A DNA stretch of 64,000 nucleotides from Blattamonas nauphoetae (GCA_033064195.1 JARBJD010000012.1:124001-188000), one strand, 5' to 3'. Positions 21,929-32,910 are shown, counted from the stretch's first letter. Numbers and translations are program-made. The notes: generated by a model not told the origin, from the letters alone.

Positions 21929-23583
21929 TCTTCCATATTCACCGATTGAGAAATACACCGATAAAAATCATTCACATGAATTGACCTTCTTGATCGAGAC
22001 CATCAAAACAATTCACACATCACGGTCATTCGACTCGAACGACGCAGGAATCCTAAACTCCCAGTATGTCGATTTTTCCATCTATGGCGAACTATTTTCT
22101 CGTAGTGATCCATGAATTGCGTACTCTGAGTCCATTCGGAGCCTCTCCACATCCATCTGAGGGAAGGGAAACGCCCCGGGAAACGTCTATCCCACTCCCT
22201 GAAATTAGCCACCATGCACTGTCTCCTTCTTTTGATGTCGCATTTCACTCCTCTTTTCAGGGAATTACCTCAGATGAACCCTCAGCTCTATTTCATGCCC
22301 CATTCAATGTATAGAGAGAGTATGGGTTATCTCTGATGTACAATATCCTTTATGCGTCCATTTCTTTCTTCTTTGTTCGTATTTGTTATCATTTATCGAT
22401 CTGATTGTGTTTAGAGACAGGGATCCAAACAATGAATCAAGACACACTTCCAATCACGTCAAATACAGGAGAAGATTCAATCTCTGATATTTCACCCTCT
22501 TTTACACAGCCTCAACAGTATTCACGCCATTCATTCCCAAGTCCGCCTCTGTTGTCTGATCCATGTTATCATTTGCCTCGCCTCCTCTCTCCTCCCATCA
22601 AACTCAAGCCCCATGATTTGAAACCTTTTACAGATGCTGTTGTAAAGGTGTCAATGCTTCTTGAGAAGAGAACACGTCCCCACATTCATGTCTCGTCCAA
22701 AATTCTAAACATTGCAAAACGTGAACGGCCATCAGTGTCTGCGTCTGAATCAAATCGCTCCTCGTCTCCAAATTCAGATCAGAGCTCATCTTTGAGGTCG
22801 TCAGATGATTCGAGTACATTTGATTCGGATGAAGCAAGTTCGAGCGACAGTTATTCTACCTCTGACGATGAGTCGTATTCGTCGTCATCCTACCGACACT
22901 CTGAGCGAAACTGGAAGAAGCACCGTGTTGTGCGATCGATTATCCATCGAGTTAACCCAGAATTGATATCAAAGAAACTGAATGTTCGAGTCCATGAATC
23001 GAAACGACAACGAAAGGAATCATCACGGAACAGTTCAAGGACACGGATCGTCACTCCACCACCCCCGGAAACACAGACAGAACATCAATCCTCTGCGACC
23101 CAACAAACTGAAGTGGTCGTCCAACTTGACACAACACGTCCCTCTACACAAATCGCCGATCCTCCAAAGAAAAACCATAATCCTTCCCGAGCACAGCAAG
23201 ACCCGTCGCCATCACAATCTCCACCACCAACAAGGTCTCCACAGCCGCACTCACCACGAACAGTGAATTCAGCGACCCACACTTATATTTCATTCCCATC
23301 ACGAACACCGCAGAACCCAAGCTTGTCTCCGCCTGCACAACATTATGCGCAATCTTGGAATACAGCTGTCAAGCCGCTTCCTCTCCTGCAAACGAATTAT
23401 CTCAACTCAAATGATGCATCATCTTCAGTTTCTCTCTCAAAACCTCAAAATACACCCCTTCCATCTCTTGATCGAACATCTGGAACAAATTCCACCCTAG
23501 CCGTCAAGACAAACCAATTTCCTTCGAGTCACATGTTGACTCAACTCTTCCCACAAGCCATCAAAGTTTCTCCAAAAAAATAA
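21929..23583 (+). CDS. Ser/Pro-rich protein, 5' end uncertain
   Basis: The open stretch 21929-22101, 22142-22308 and 22417-23583 joins in one frame with introns of 40 and 108 nt, the latter ending at the second AG of TTAGAG. It has no in-frame ATG before 22432, so either translation starts there (383 residues) or these are downstream exons of the preceding membrane gene. The product is low-complexity: an acidic Ser-rich block around 22,750-22,900, a basic block, then Pro-rich sequence with many SP sites. No domain is recognised. It would suit a disordered cytoplasmic tail. Confidence 0.5.
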
Positions 23584-23713
23584 ATAGCCCGATCATTTCA
23601 CCACTTCATCCAACATGACGCATATCAGTTTCTTCGTTTCTCCTCTTCCATCCAGTTCTGTCTCATTTTTTCAACGCATCCATTTCTCAGGGAAATCGAA
23701 AGAAGAGAAATAA

Positions 23714-24245
23714 TCAAGATATTTCGGGATCCCCGACATCAGTAAGTGCTCGATGTGTTTTTATTTTGAGACGCCCGTAGATCGTCATATTGCAGAGTGT
23801 TGATTTGTTTGTCGAGACGATAGGTACGACAAGGGAGATCCAATGTTGATGATGCTCATGAAAATGACAGAAAGGTGTGCTTCCAATTCCAATGACTGTT
23901 GAAAAGTGAGGTTTTGAAGCATCAAGAAAGAAGAAGGACATTGTGGATTTTGCGAGCTTCGTGTGAAAAGTATCTGAGGATAAAAAGTCACTTGAAAATG
24001 AAATCTCATGTAAAAACCTGTATCTGTCGAAAATGTGCATTTTACACCGTCTGTATCAAAAGACTCTCCGTTGACATGAGATTGAATTTGGAGGACAGGG
24101 AGCTCGGCTATTCTAAGCACATCAGCAAAAGGAAATCAACAAAAAGATGTAACTCACACTTCACAAGAATTAACAGATTTATCTCAGGCGGAAAACTTAA
24201 GTGAGGCTTGAGTTCATCGATAAAGAGTTCAAGACGAAATTGCAT
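23714..24245 (-). CDS. small beta-rich protein, unrecognised
   Basis: Exons 24245-24160, 24112-24018 and 23973-23714 join with introns of 47 and 44 nt into 146 residues starting MQFRLELFIDELKP. Hydrophobic residues alternate through most of its length, as in a C2- or Ig-like beta-sandwich, but I cannot assign a family. Ungrouped frames in this stretch each end early; only the spliced form is open. It is convergent with the Ser-rich gene (130 bp apart) and lies just downstream of the RhoGEF gene on the same strand; 24246-24497 shows nothing further. Confidence 0.55.
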
Positions 24246-24497
24246 GATCAGGTGGGATAGGTTTGGGTTTTAAAATTCAATATCTGATGATGTTCAACTG
24301 ATTAGACGAAATTTCGCTTTGGAAAAAGCAGACACTCTGGAAGCAGTCCAATCTTGTCGAAGAAAAAATGTTTGATCTTCGTTAAGATTTGAAAGAATTG
24401 AGATTCCATACACAAATATATCTGGGTGAAATGAAAATAAGAAAGAAAAATAGATGCTACAAGAAGAAAACAGTGAGAGTCAGAAAATAAACGGGTG

Positions 24498-27400
24498 TCA
24501 TTCATTCTTTTTCATCCACTTGCTCTGGGTGGATTCGAACAGGTCTTTAAAAACTAAGAGATTCTTCTCAGTCGAGAGAAGCATGAGTGTATGTTCTCGT
24601 TTTTCGAGTTTCTCGATTTCAGCTTCTTTGTAGGACGAAGTGACTTTCTGGAATCCTGGTGATTGGAGAGGGGGCTTGGTTTCAAAAGTGGGGTTGGCTG
24701 GATTGAACAAGCTATCAATGCGAACAGTGAACGCAATGAGAATCATCATGTTTGGATCGTCTGTAACATTCAAGGCAGAGACTGACGAATGACGGGAAGC
24801 AGCGAGTGAGAGGTTTGGAGTGGAACCGACAGAGGAGAGCGGAGAGGGCATGCGCATGGGGGAGTTCTGGAAGATCGATGAGAAAGCAAAGTGTTGGAGG
24901 AAGCATGTTGGGTACAGCCACAGCAGGTTTGATTCAATCACTTCTGACCCACGTGACGAATGAGATTTCTTCTTCGTTTTGGTGGGATGCTGAACGAGAG
25001 CAACAGCATCTGTAAACAGCAGAAACTCCATCCATGTCTTGTCTGGCGAGAACACAGACTGGATCATTTGAGACATTCCCTCCCCCTCTCCCTCCGCCGC
25101 CACGTCGCTCTTCGCAGCAACCTCGATCCGGCTGAGGAGACGACGCGCTGGAGTGATGATAGCAGACTGGTCGAATGGGCGGCTCTTCTGCTTCTCGTCA
25201 CCGTGCTTCCTCGCTTGCTCGAGCTCCTGGTAGAACAGGACGACGTTGTTTCGCTCTTCGCTTTCGTGGCACTCTGCATTCACACTCTCAGCGAGTGCTG
25301 AGATTGTTTCGAATGCTTTCTCGATCTGAGTGAACTGTGGGTTGTCGGGAAGAGTATTCTTGAGGAGCGACTCGAGCAGCATTTTGTAGCGTGGGAGTCG
25401 CTGGACAGGAAGGATGAGAAACGACTCGATGGGGAAGTTCATGCTGAGTCGATCGTTGGAACACTTCTGCAGGAACTTGCGGAAGGCCTTGTTCTTCTTC
25501 TTGACCTGCTCGAGTGTTGACGAGGCGCGGGCGTAGTTTTTGATGTACGGTTTGTAACAGTTCAGATAGCCTGCCATTTGAGTGATGACAGGGCCGATCG
25601 TGGACCCGCTATTCTCCTCCACCGACTCAGCCAGAGACTGCAACAGCTCTTTGTTTGTTTCGAGGATGATTTGGATGGGGCCGAAGATGGTTTTGAGTTG
25701 GTCATCGGTGACACCAAGCTCGTCCTTCCGCTTGCGACAAGGCTCGACGAAGACAGACATGAATGTGGAGAGCTGTTCCACGTATGACCGTTCGGTGGAG
25801 AGAATCTCATTCAAAACGTGCTGTCGTGCAATTTGGCGGTTCTTCTCCTTCTTCTCCCGCTTCATCTCTTCGGTCTCCGCATTGTCTGTGGTGGAGGGCA
25901 TGGGGATTTGTGTTGGGAGGAGGAGAATGGGTTCCGATTGAATACTTGAGAGCGAGTTCGGAGTCTGCTGAAGTGTGCTGGCATCGAGAGGAGATCTCTC
26001 GTCTGGTGATTGCTGCTGCTCGATTGGTTGCAGTGGAGTGGTGCTTGTCCTTTCGATGGTCAGAAGCGACTCCGCAAGTTCTGGTTGGACTGGCTTGTCT
26101 GGACTGAGAGAGAGAGGAAGAGAGGAATCGAGTTCTTCCGAGACAAGTGTGAGACGAGTCTCGAAGTGGAACGATTGATTATCCTGACGCAAGGAAGAGA
26201 CGGGTGAAGAAAAAAGAAGCTGAGTGAAAAGAGAACAATACCCCGAAGACGAGATCCACATTTCGTGGTCCTTGGTATGTTGATGAGATAAACAGCTTCC
26301 GATTGGAACCCTGTTCCCATTCCTGCTTTCCATCGACGATTCGCACCATCTTGAACTCAACCTCCTCATCCATCTTGAGAGATCTTCGGAGGCAGCGATA
26401 CGGTCCGCTTGTGACTGTCTTTTCAGAACGAGCGAGGGAAGCAACTGGATCCCAATTGTCGAGTTCCAAACAGTCCCCCACCACACACCAGTCTCTGTCC
26501 TCCAAAGTGGCTGTGAAGAGGACAGTGGTGACATGCGGTGAAAGGGGATGATCTCGGGAATCACTCGCGATCTTCGCTTCTTCAGGCTGATCCAGCTCCG
26601 TCGGTGGCTCCTCTTCTTTTGTTTGAGTGACTTCCTGTTCATTCTTGTTTTGGAGGCTATCCGCTTCTTTGTTCCTCGCTTCTTCCTCGTTCTTCAATTT
26701 CTCTTCCTCTTCTTTCTTCACTTTCTCTTCTTCTTCTTTTCTGAGACGCTCTTCTTCATCCTTCTTCGCTTTCTCTTCTTCCTCTTGCTTCAATCTCTCT
26801 TCTTCTTCCTTCTTCAATCTCTCTTCCTCCTCCTTCTTCAATCTCTCTTCTTCTTCCTTCTTCGCTTTCTCTTCTTCCTCTTGCTTCAATCTCTCTTCTT
26901 CTTCCTTCTTCAATCTCTCTTCCTCCTCCTTCTTCAATCTCTCTTCCTCTTCCTTCTTCGCTTTCTCTTCTTCTTCTTGCTTCAATCTCTCTTCTTCTTC
27001 CTTCTTCAATCTCTCTTCCTCCTCCTTCTTCAATCTCTCTTCTTCTTCCTTCTTCAATCTCTCATCTTCTTCTTGCTTCAATCTCTCTTCTTCTTCCTTC
27101 TTCAATCTCTCTTCCTCCTCCTTCTTCAATCTCTCTTCCTCTTCCTTCTTCGCTTTCTCTTCTTCTTGCTTCAATCTCTCTTCTTCTTCCTTCTTCAATC
27201 TCTCTTCCTCCTCCTTCTTCAATCTCTCTTCCTCTTCCTTCTTCGCTTTCTCTTCTTCTTGCTTCAATCTCTCTTCTTCTTCCTTCTTCAATCTCTCTTC
27301 CTCCTCCTTCTTCAATCTCTCTTCCTCTTCCTTCTTCGCTTTCTCTTCTTCCTCGTTCTTCAATCTCTCTTCTTCTTCCTTCTTCAATCTCTCATCTTCC

Positions 27401-29841
27401 TCTTGCTTCAATCTCTCTTCCTCTTCCTTTCTTAATCTTTCTTCTTCCTCCCTTCGAAGTCTTTCCTCTTCCTCCGCTTTCAATCTCGCCTCTTCTTCTG
27501 CCTTCTCATGGGCTAATCGTTCTTCCTCCTCCTTTCTCAGACGTTCCTCCTCTTCCTCCTTCCTCTTTCTCTCTTCCTCCTCTTTACGAAGTCTCTCCTC
27601 TTCTTCCTTTCTGAGTCTTTCCTCCTCCTCAGCCTTTTCACGAGCAAGTCTCTCTTCCTCCTCCCTTCTATGCCGTTCCTCTTCCTCCTTCCTTCTACTT
27701 TCTTCCTCTTCCTTTCTCAATCTCTCCTCTTCTTCCGCCTTTTCTCGTGCCAGTCGTTCGTCTTCTTCTCTTTTCACTGTTTCTTCCTCTTCTCTTCTGT
27801 CTCTTTCTTCTTCCTTCTTCGCTTTCTCGTCTTCTTTTCTGAGACGCTCTTCTTCATCCTTCTTCAATCTCTCATCTTCTTCTTGCTTCAATCTCTCTTC
27901 TTCTTCCTTCTTCAATCTCTCTTCCTCTTCTTTCTTCGCTTTGTCTTCTTCCTCTTGCTTCAATCTCTCTTCTTCTTCCTTCTTCGCTTTCTCTTCTTCT
28001 TCTTTTCTGAGACGCTCTTCTTCCTCTTGCTTCAATCTCTCTTCCTCTTCCTTTCTCGTTCTCTCTTCCTCCTCCTTTCGAAGTCGTTCCTCTTCTTCCT
28101 TTCTGAGGCGTTCTTCTTCTAGTCTCTTCCTCTCTTCTTCCTCTGCTTTCTCCCGTGCGATTCTCTCTTCTTCTTCTTCTTTTCTTCGACGCTCCTCTTC
28201 TTCTGCCTTTTCACGAGCGATGTGCTCTTCCTCTTCCCGTCTTTTCCTTTCCTCTTCTTCTTTGTGGAGTATTTCCTCTTTCTCAGCTTTTTCTCGGGCA
28301 ATTCTCGCTTCTTCACGTTTTTGGTGCTCTTCCTCCTCCTTTCGGACTCTCTCCTCTTCCTTCCTCAATCTTTCTTCTTCCTCTGCTTTCTCCCGTGCGA
28401 TTCTCTCTTCTTCTTTTTGAAGCCGTTCTTCCTCTTCAGCCTTTTCGCAAGCAAGTCTCTCTTCCTCTTCCTTCTTCAATCTCTCTTCCTCCTCCTTCTT
28501 CAATCTCTCTTCTTCTTCCTTCTTCAATCTCTCTTCTTCTTCCTTCTTCAATCTCTCATCTTCCTCTTGCTTCAATCTCTCTTCCTCTTCCTTTCTTAAT
28601 CTTTCTTCTTCCTCCCTTCGAAGTCTTTCCTCTTCCTCCGCTTTCAATCTCGCCTCTTCTTCTGCCTTCTCACGGGCCAATCGTTCTTCCTCTTCCTTTC
28701 TCAGACGTTCCTCCTCTTCTCTCTTCTGTCGCTCTTCTTCCTCCTTCCTCTTTCTATCTTCCTCTTCTTTCTGGAGTCTCTCCTCTTCCTCTTTTCGGAG
28801 TCGTTCTTCTTCCTCTTTCCTTAATCTCCCTTCCTTTTCCTCTCTCAACCTTGTTTCCTCTTCTTTCTGTAAATGATCTTTTTCTTTCCTCCGCTTCTCC
28901 TCTGCTGGTTTTGATAGAGGATCTCTGTCTTCTTCCATGAAGTTTTCACCATCCGACCGTTGTTCTTCTGAAGCACATGAACCAGTGCTCATCAATTCAT
29001 CCCATCCCTCTTCCTCTGGATGATGTTCTTTGAGTATATCAACACGGAGAACACGGTAGATATCTGAGACTCCCAGTTCAGGGGATATCACTGGATTGTC
29101 CGGTGAAAGGGTTTGAAGTTGGTCGATATTATCAAGTGATGTTTGTTGCATCGTCAATTGTGGAATATGTTGTCTGTTCATGATGGTGTTGCCGAGGTTG
29201 GATTCTGTGATTGGTCTGGAGTCTTGTGGTGGAATGACAGGATAAGAATCAGTGAAATGAGCAGGAAATGAAGTTGGGTTTTCTGCTAGGGAGGTTGTCC
29301 TTTCAGTCAGGAAGAGTGAATGTGGTGATACTGTTTGAATCTGAGTTGGGTTTGAGAGAACTTGAGATGTTGATGGAAATGGTTGAGAAGAATTTAATCG
29401 CTCCGATGATATGTACTGAAGAGAATTTCTGGGAAAGGGGTTTTCTGGAGGGAGGTCATGAGATTGAGGGGCCTGATTACGAACACGTAAAATTTGTTGT
29501 TGGATAAGAGATGTTAGGAGAGATATGTGGTGATGAAGATCACCTGACTGAGTTTCTAGTCTCAATTGATGCTCCTTGGATCGAATGTCCAGATTTTCTT
29601 CCCTTTGGGTCAAGAGATACCGTCGAAGAGCGAGCTCTCTCTGACGATTTCTAAGTTGAGACTCTCTGAATTGGAGAGAAGATATGGACCGATCAATATC
29701 ACTTTTCAGTTGGAACAGTCGGAGAAGTTCCGTTTGGAGGGCGGATGATTGTCGGTTGAGTTCGGCGTTGAAAAGTCGCGCTTGGATAAGCTTTTTTTGG
29801 ATATACTCATTCGTAGAATGGAAAGTAATGAATGAGTTCAT
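24498..29841 (-). CDS. long EERLKK-repeat helix + CBM20 + RhoGEF (DH) fusion protein
   Basis: Exon 29841-26242 (1,200 codons) and exon 26183-24498 (561 residues) are joined across a 58-nt intron, phase 0; total 1,761 residues. Order: an N-terminal coiled coil (residues 1-100), a disordered part, a roughly 750-residue tract of eight-residue EEERLKKE-type repeats (about 315-1065), then a CBM20 starch-binding domain (about 1100-1205; WCVVGDCLELDNWDP and WEQGSNRKLF match the carbohydrate-site blocks). Next comes a DH domain (about 1320-1500; LNEILSTERSYVEQL, then FLILPVQRLPRYKMLLESLLK, the most conserved DH helix), and a PH-like C-terminus. DH domains activate Rho-type GTPases; CBM20 binds starch or glycogen. 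The first true ATG is used as start. Confidence 0.82.
26650..28880. repeat. 2.2-kb pyrimidine/purine tract of 24-bp tandem repeats
   Basis: Tandem 24-bp units such as CTTCAATCTCTCTTCTTC on the plus strand encode the eight-residue Glu/Arg/Lys repeats of the RhoGEF protein on the minus strand. Some blocks are near-identical over several units (about 26,760-27,440 and 28,460-28,700), which points to recent expansion or conversion; others are diverged. The plus strand is almost pure pyrimidine. Confidence 0.9.
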
Positions 29842-30175
29842 AAGTTCAGTGGGTATATTGGAGAGAGAACGAGTGGTGGAGATAAAAATCAAGAACAATG
29901 GGCATGCTTTTTGATTCGCTTTTTAGCGACATGTTCAACCCATCTCACACCCTCGCTCGACATCTCACGCATCTAAATGATTTCCAATTATCGATTTGAT
30001 TATTTTGTATGTCTTCCCTGATAAAAATGTTTGGAAATGATGATCCGACAATTTTATCACAACAATCCTTCTAATTGATCATCAAATGGAAAGATTGTTG
30101 TCAAATCTCACTGAAACACAACGGGTTCACCTCGATGTGATGTCAGAGTGCGGATAAAAGGCGAATCTGACCGTC
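29842..30175. other. spacer upstream of the RhoGEF gene, no gene seen
   Basis: AT-rich sequence. The minus-strand frame of the RhoGEF protein continues about 20 codons upstream of its ATG to a stop, so no clear extra exon is seen. Short plus-strand frames starting near 30,030 and 30,088 end within 25 codons. Confidence 0.4.
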
Positions 30176-30490
30176 TTGATTTCACATCATCCTCTTCTTC
30201 ATTGTCTTCAATCGTCGTTCTCAGCGCATAATGTTCTCTTTTTCCTCTTCATAGATATAATATTTATCGACTATGCTCGAATTCAACAGGAGCACTCTTC
30301 TTGGAATCGAGAATGGCCAATGCACGCTCCTCCATCATCAACAGACACTCTGAACAATGTTATGGTTAAAACGAATGATTTAGTTCCCAAAACGAAGTGT
30401 CAGAGGACAAACATTTCAAAATTAACATACTCAAGATCTTTTCATAAAATCATGGGTGAGATCATTCCCAAGACAAATTCTAAAATATGA
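30176..30490 (+). CDS. possible small gene or exon, low support
   Basis: An open frame of about 104 codons whose first third is pyrimidine-rich and ends in TTCATAG, as an intron would, and whose rest is hydrophilic (Lys, Asn, Ser). There is no clear true ATG at its start. It could be the last exon of a short gene, or chance. No family is recognised. Confidence 0.22.
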   Translation: MISHHPLLHCLQSSFSAHNVLFFLFIDIIFIDYARIQQEHSSWNREWPMHAPPSSTDTLNNVMVKTNDLVPKTKCQRTNISKLTYSRSFHKIMGEIIPKTNSKI

Positions 30491-30697
30491 TAAATTGATT
30501 TCTGAAAAAAAGATATCCGCTAATTACTACGAGCAAAATTGTACTTAGCAGAACACTTAATTATGCTGTGTCTTGAGCTGGGTGTTGGATCAATCTGGGA
30601 CTATGTCAAAGCTTCCGATTCTCGAGAATTATAATCCGATTTAATTCATCTGTCTTTCCTTTTCTCATTTCGTCTCCGAATTACCGGTTTCCCTTGT

Positions 30698-31042
30698 GTG
30701 CGATCTCTCGTCACAATGGATTCAGGATTGTCGTGCACACACAAACGCTGTGTCGAAATTAGTCCCATTCAAGAAAAGTTTGAACGAATTTCTCCGAACC
30801 CATTTTTTCTTTTTTACATTTCTCCGTATCACCCCTTTCGATCAAAGTGTTTTTTATTGAATAACGGGAATTTGAGCATACTCAGCCACAATTTCACACC
30901 AAGAAGTCCTGCTGTGAACCCAATCTTTCTTCCAGGTTCATCAAGGATGCCGAAGAGGTCATCTAGGAGGAGAGGGCTGACCCTGTTCAACTCTGTGAAG
31001 AGCCTGGCGGAGAAAGTCAGGTATCTTGATGTGAAATGGTGA
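30698..31042 (+). pseudogene. exon-like fragment at the edge of the repeat island
   Basis: A segment at about 30,936-31,020 has a good 3' splice-site context (TTCTTCCAG) before it and GTATCTTG after it. One frame runs open through it (ending SLAEKVR), but the flanking frame is not coding-like. It may be a left-over exon of the gene at 32,440 or of a lost gene. Confidence 0.25.
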
Positions 31043-31089
31043 TAGTTGTGTCAAGAAACCGAACTGTTCAGAAATCTCTATCATGGGGC

Positions 31090-31290
31090 TTGACAAAGAT
31101 ATATTGGTCAAACTAAGAAAAATAAAAAAAATTGGTTCAGCGCCGAAACCCCTGTGTCGGGTGAAAACCTCAAAATACTGTTTCCTTTAGGAATCCACAC
31201 ATTTTTCTTAACTTTTTTCCCTCATTTCTCCACAACCAGCCATCCGTTTTGAATCAATTGAAATGCATCTGAGCACGGAGGAATAAAGGA
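31090..31290. repeat. fragment of the 595-bp MITE family
   Basis: It shares stretches with the full copies at 41,648-42,241 and 35,068-35,662, including GGTCAAACTAAGAA, GAAAACCTCAAAATAC and ACCAGCCATCCGTTTTGAAT. The middle of the element is missing. Confidence 0.6.
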
Positions 31291-31520
31291 GACACTTCGT
31301 TGGTCATTTTACTTCTATTTTTTCAACAAAAACCAAGTTAGTTTGATCAACCCATACTCACGTATCTCATTTCAAACTAGTTTTTGATCGAATACTTTTT
31401 TTCAAAAACAATCATTGAAGTGCACTATCAACAACCGGATAATGAACAGTATTCACTTTTTATTTGGTTTTTCACACTATATCTCTATATATTTTCTCTC
31501 TAACTTTTTTCCATCAGATA

Positions 31521-32400
31521 CAGTCTGAATAGTTCAAAGTCGAACATAAATAATTCAAAGTCGAAGTAAATAATTCAAAGTCGAAGTAAATAATTCAAAG
31601 TCGAAGTAAATAATTCAAAGTCGAACATAAATAATTCAAAGTCGAAGAAAAGAATTCAAAGTCGAAATGAAATAATTCAAAGTCGAAGTGAAATAATTCA
31701 AAGTCGAAGTGAAATAATTCAAAGTCGAAATGAAATCATTCAAAGTCGAAATTCAAATTTTTTGTCTTTAGCTTCCGAAATCAGCACATTAAACACTCTA
31801 CATCTACTGTGAACTTTTTGTACCAATGTGCTTTATCGGGTGAACACGTTTTTCAGGATTGAAAACAATGCACTCATGCCATATGAAGGGATTTTCGCTT
31901 TTTAGATGAAAACAGTCACTTTATTGGTCTGAGAAAAAACAGCTTGTGACACGCAAAAGGTTGAAATGATTGAACTGACGTTTGAGAGGTGTGAAGGAGT
32001 CATCTGTGTGACTAGTTTTGGGAACTTTTGTCCTTGTTCAACTTGTGATGGATCTGATTTGTTGGTTTTTCTGGGCTGCGACGAAGAATTACTGTGAAAT
32101 GAGCTCAAAAATGTGAACTGTATCCGAGAAAGTGATGAATGGTGTCGGACGATACTTGACTAGCCAGGACCATGATCATTGATTCTGTTTTTGTGATCAC
32201 GAAAGAGTGGTTTAAGAGGTTCACTTGAATAAATTGGTCCAAAAATTTGGTCCTTCGACTTTGAATTATTTCACTTCGACTTTGAATTATTTCACTTCGA
32301 CTTTGAATTATTTCACTTCGACTTTGAATTATTTACTTCGACTTTGAATTATTTACTTCGACTTTGAATTATTTACTTCGACTTTGAACTATTCAGACTG
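31521..32400. mobile_element. 880-bp foldback element with inverted tandem arrays (Tc1/mariner-type TA insertion)
   Basis: Both ends are CAGTCTGAATAGTTCAAAGT in inverted orientation, each flanked by TA (31519-31520 and 32401-32402), the target duplication of Tc1/mariner elements. The left end continues as 11 tandem copies of a roughly 20-bp unit containing TTCAAAGTCGAA (31,531-31,765). The right end is seven copies of the same unit inverted (32,257-32,388). The 490-bp centre has no transposase and only a 68-codon frame. It is non-autonomous and, with matching unit sequences, looks fairly young. Confidence 0.85.
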
Positions 32401-32439
32401 TATACGCTTGCAGGTATTCGACAGAAGCACAACGACGCT

Positions 32440-32910
32440 ATGCTGTTGGATGAGTTCGAAAACTCTTCGAAGAATGATAAAAAAGAAGCTCCAACACACC
32501 CAGAAACATCAACTCCAAAACGCAATCGAGAACTATTCAACTTGATAACAACCCCGTCATTCGTCCGAGAAAACCTTGAAACTCCGAAGTCTAAAGTCCA
32601 TACCAACCGCGCCCTCCGCGAAATGAACCTCGATGAGAACACAATCCTTCGTATCCCCTCACCGCCAAAAGATTCAACCTCCACTCGCTCACTATCTGAT
32701 CTCATCTCACTCATCCCACCATCAGAACTCCCCATCCCTCTCATTAAAGTCCAAATGTGGAGAGAGGGGAAGGAAGTATCTTTCACAAAAGGTGAAGTGG
32801 AAGAATGGACCAAGTTTGTGGATGAAATGCCAGCTTTTTCTGTCGTCGAAGTCAATCGAGAAAAAAAGAAAGGGTCTGTGAAGAAGAAAGACGGACCAAA
32901 ACCGAAATGA
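32440..32910 (+). CDS. hypothetical protein, 5' part interrupted by the foldback element
   Basis: 156 codons from a true ATG. The product is charged and helical at the start, then has TPKRN and TPSF motifs and a Lys-rich end; no family is recognised. The frame is also open upstream of the ATG to the element's right end. If the element is removed and one TA kept, this reading continues to TTTTTTCCATCAG, a good 3' splice site right at the element's left edge. So the element probably sits in what was a coding exon, and the ATG may be internal to a once longer gene. Confidence 0.5.
   Translation: MLLDEFENSSKNDKKEAPTHPETSTPKRNRELFNLITTPSFVRENLETPKSKVHTNRALREMNLDENTILRIPSPPKDSTSTRSLSDLISLIPPSELPIPLIKVQMWREGKEVSFTKGEVEEWTKFVDEMPAFSVVEVNREKKKGSVKKKDGPKPK

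Noticed and set aside
26627-28420. 597-codon plus-strand frame of Ser/Phe/Leu repeats, and others beside it
   Set aside because: They are the antisense of the Glu/Lys repeat tract. A pure pyrimidine strand lacks stops by composition; there is no domain, and the minus strand encodes CBM20 and DH in frame.
31531-31765. Regular 20-bp repeats resembling a CRISPR array
   Set aside because: The spacing bases are a constant AT spacer, not unique spacers; the array is mirrored at 32,257-32,388 within TA-flanked ends, and the host is a eukaryote.
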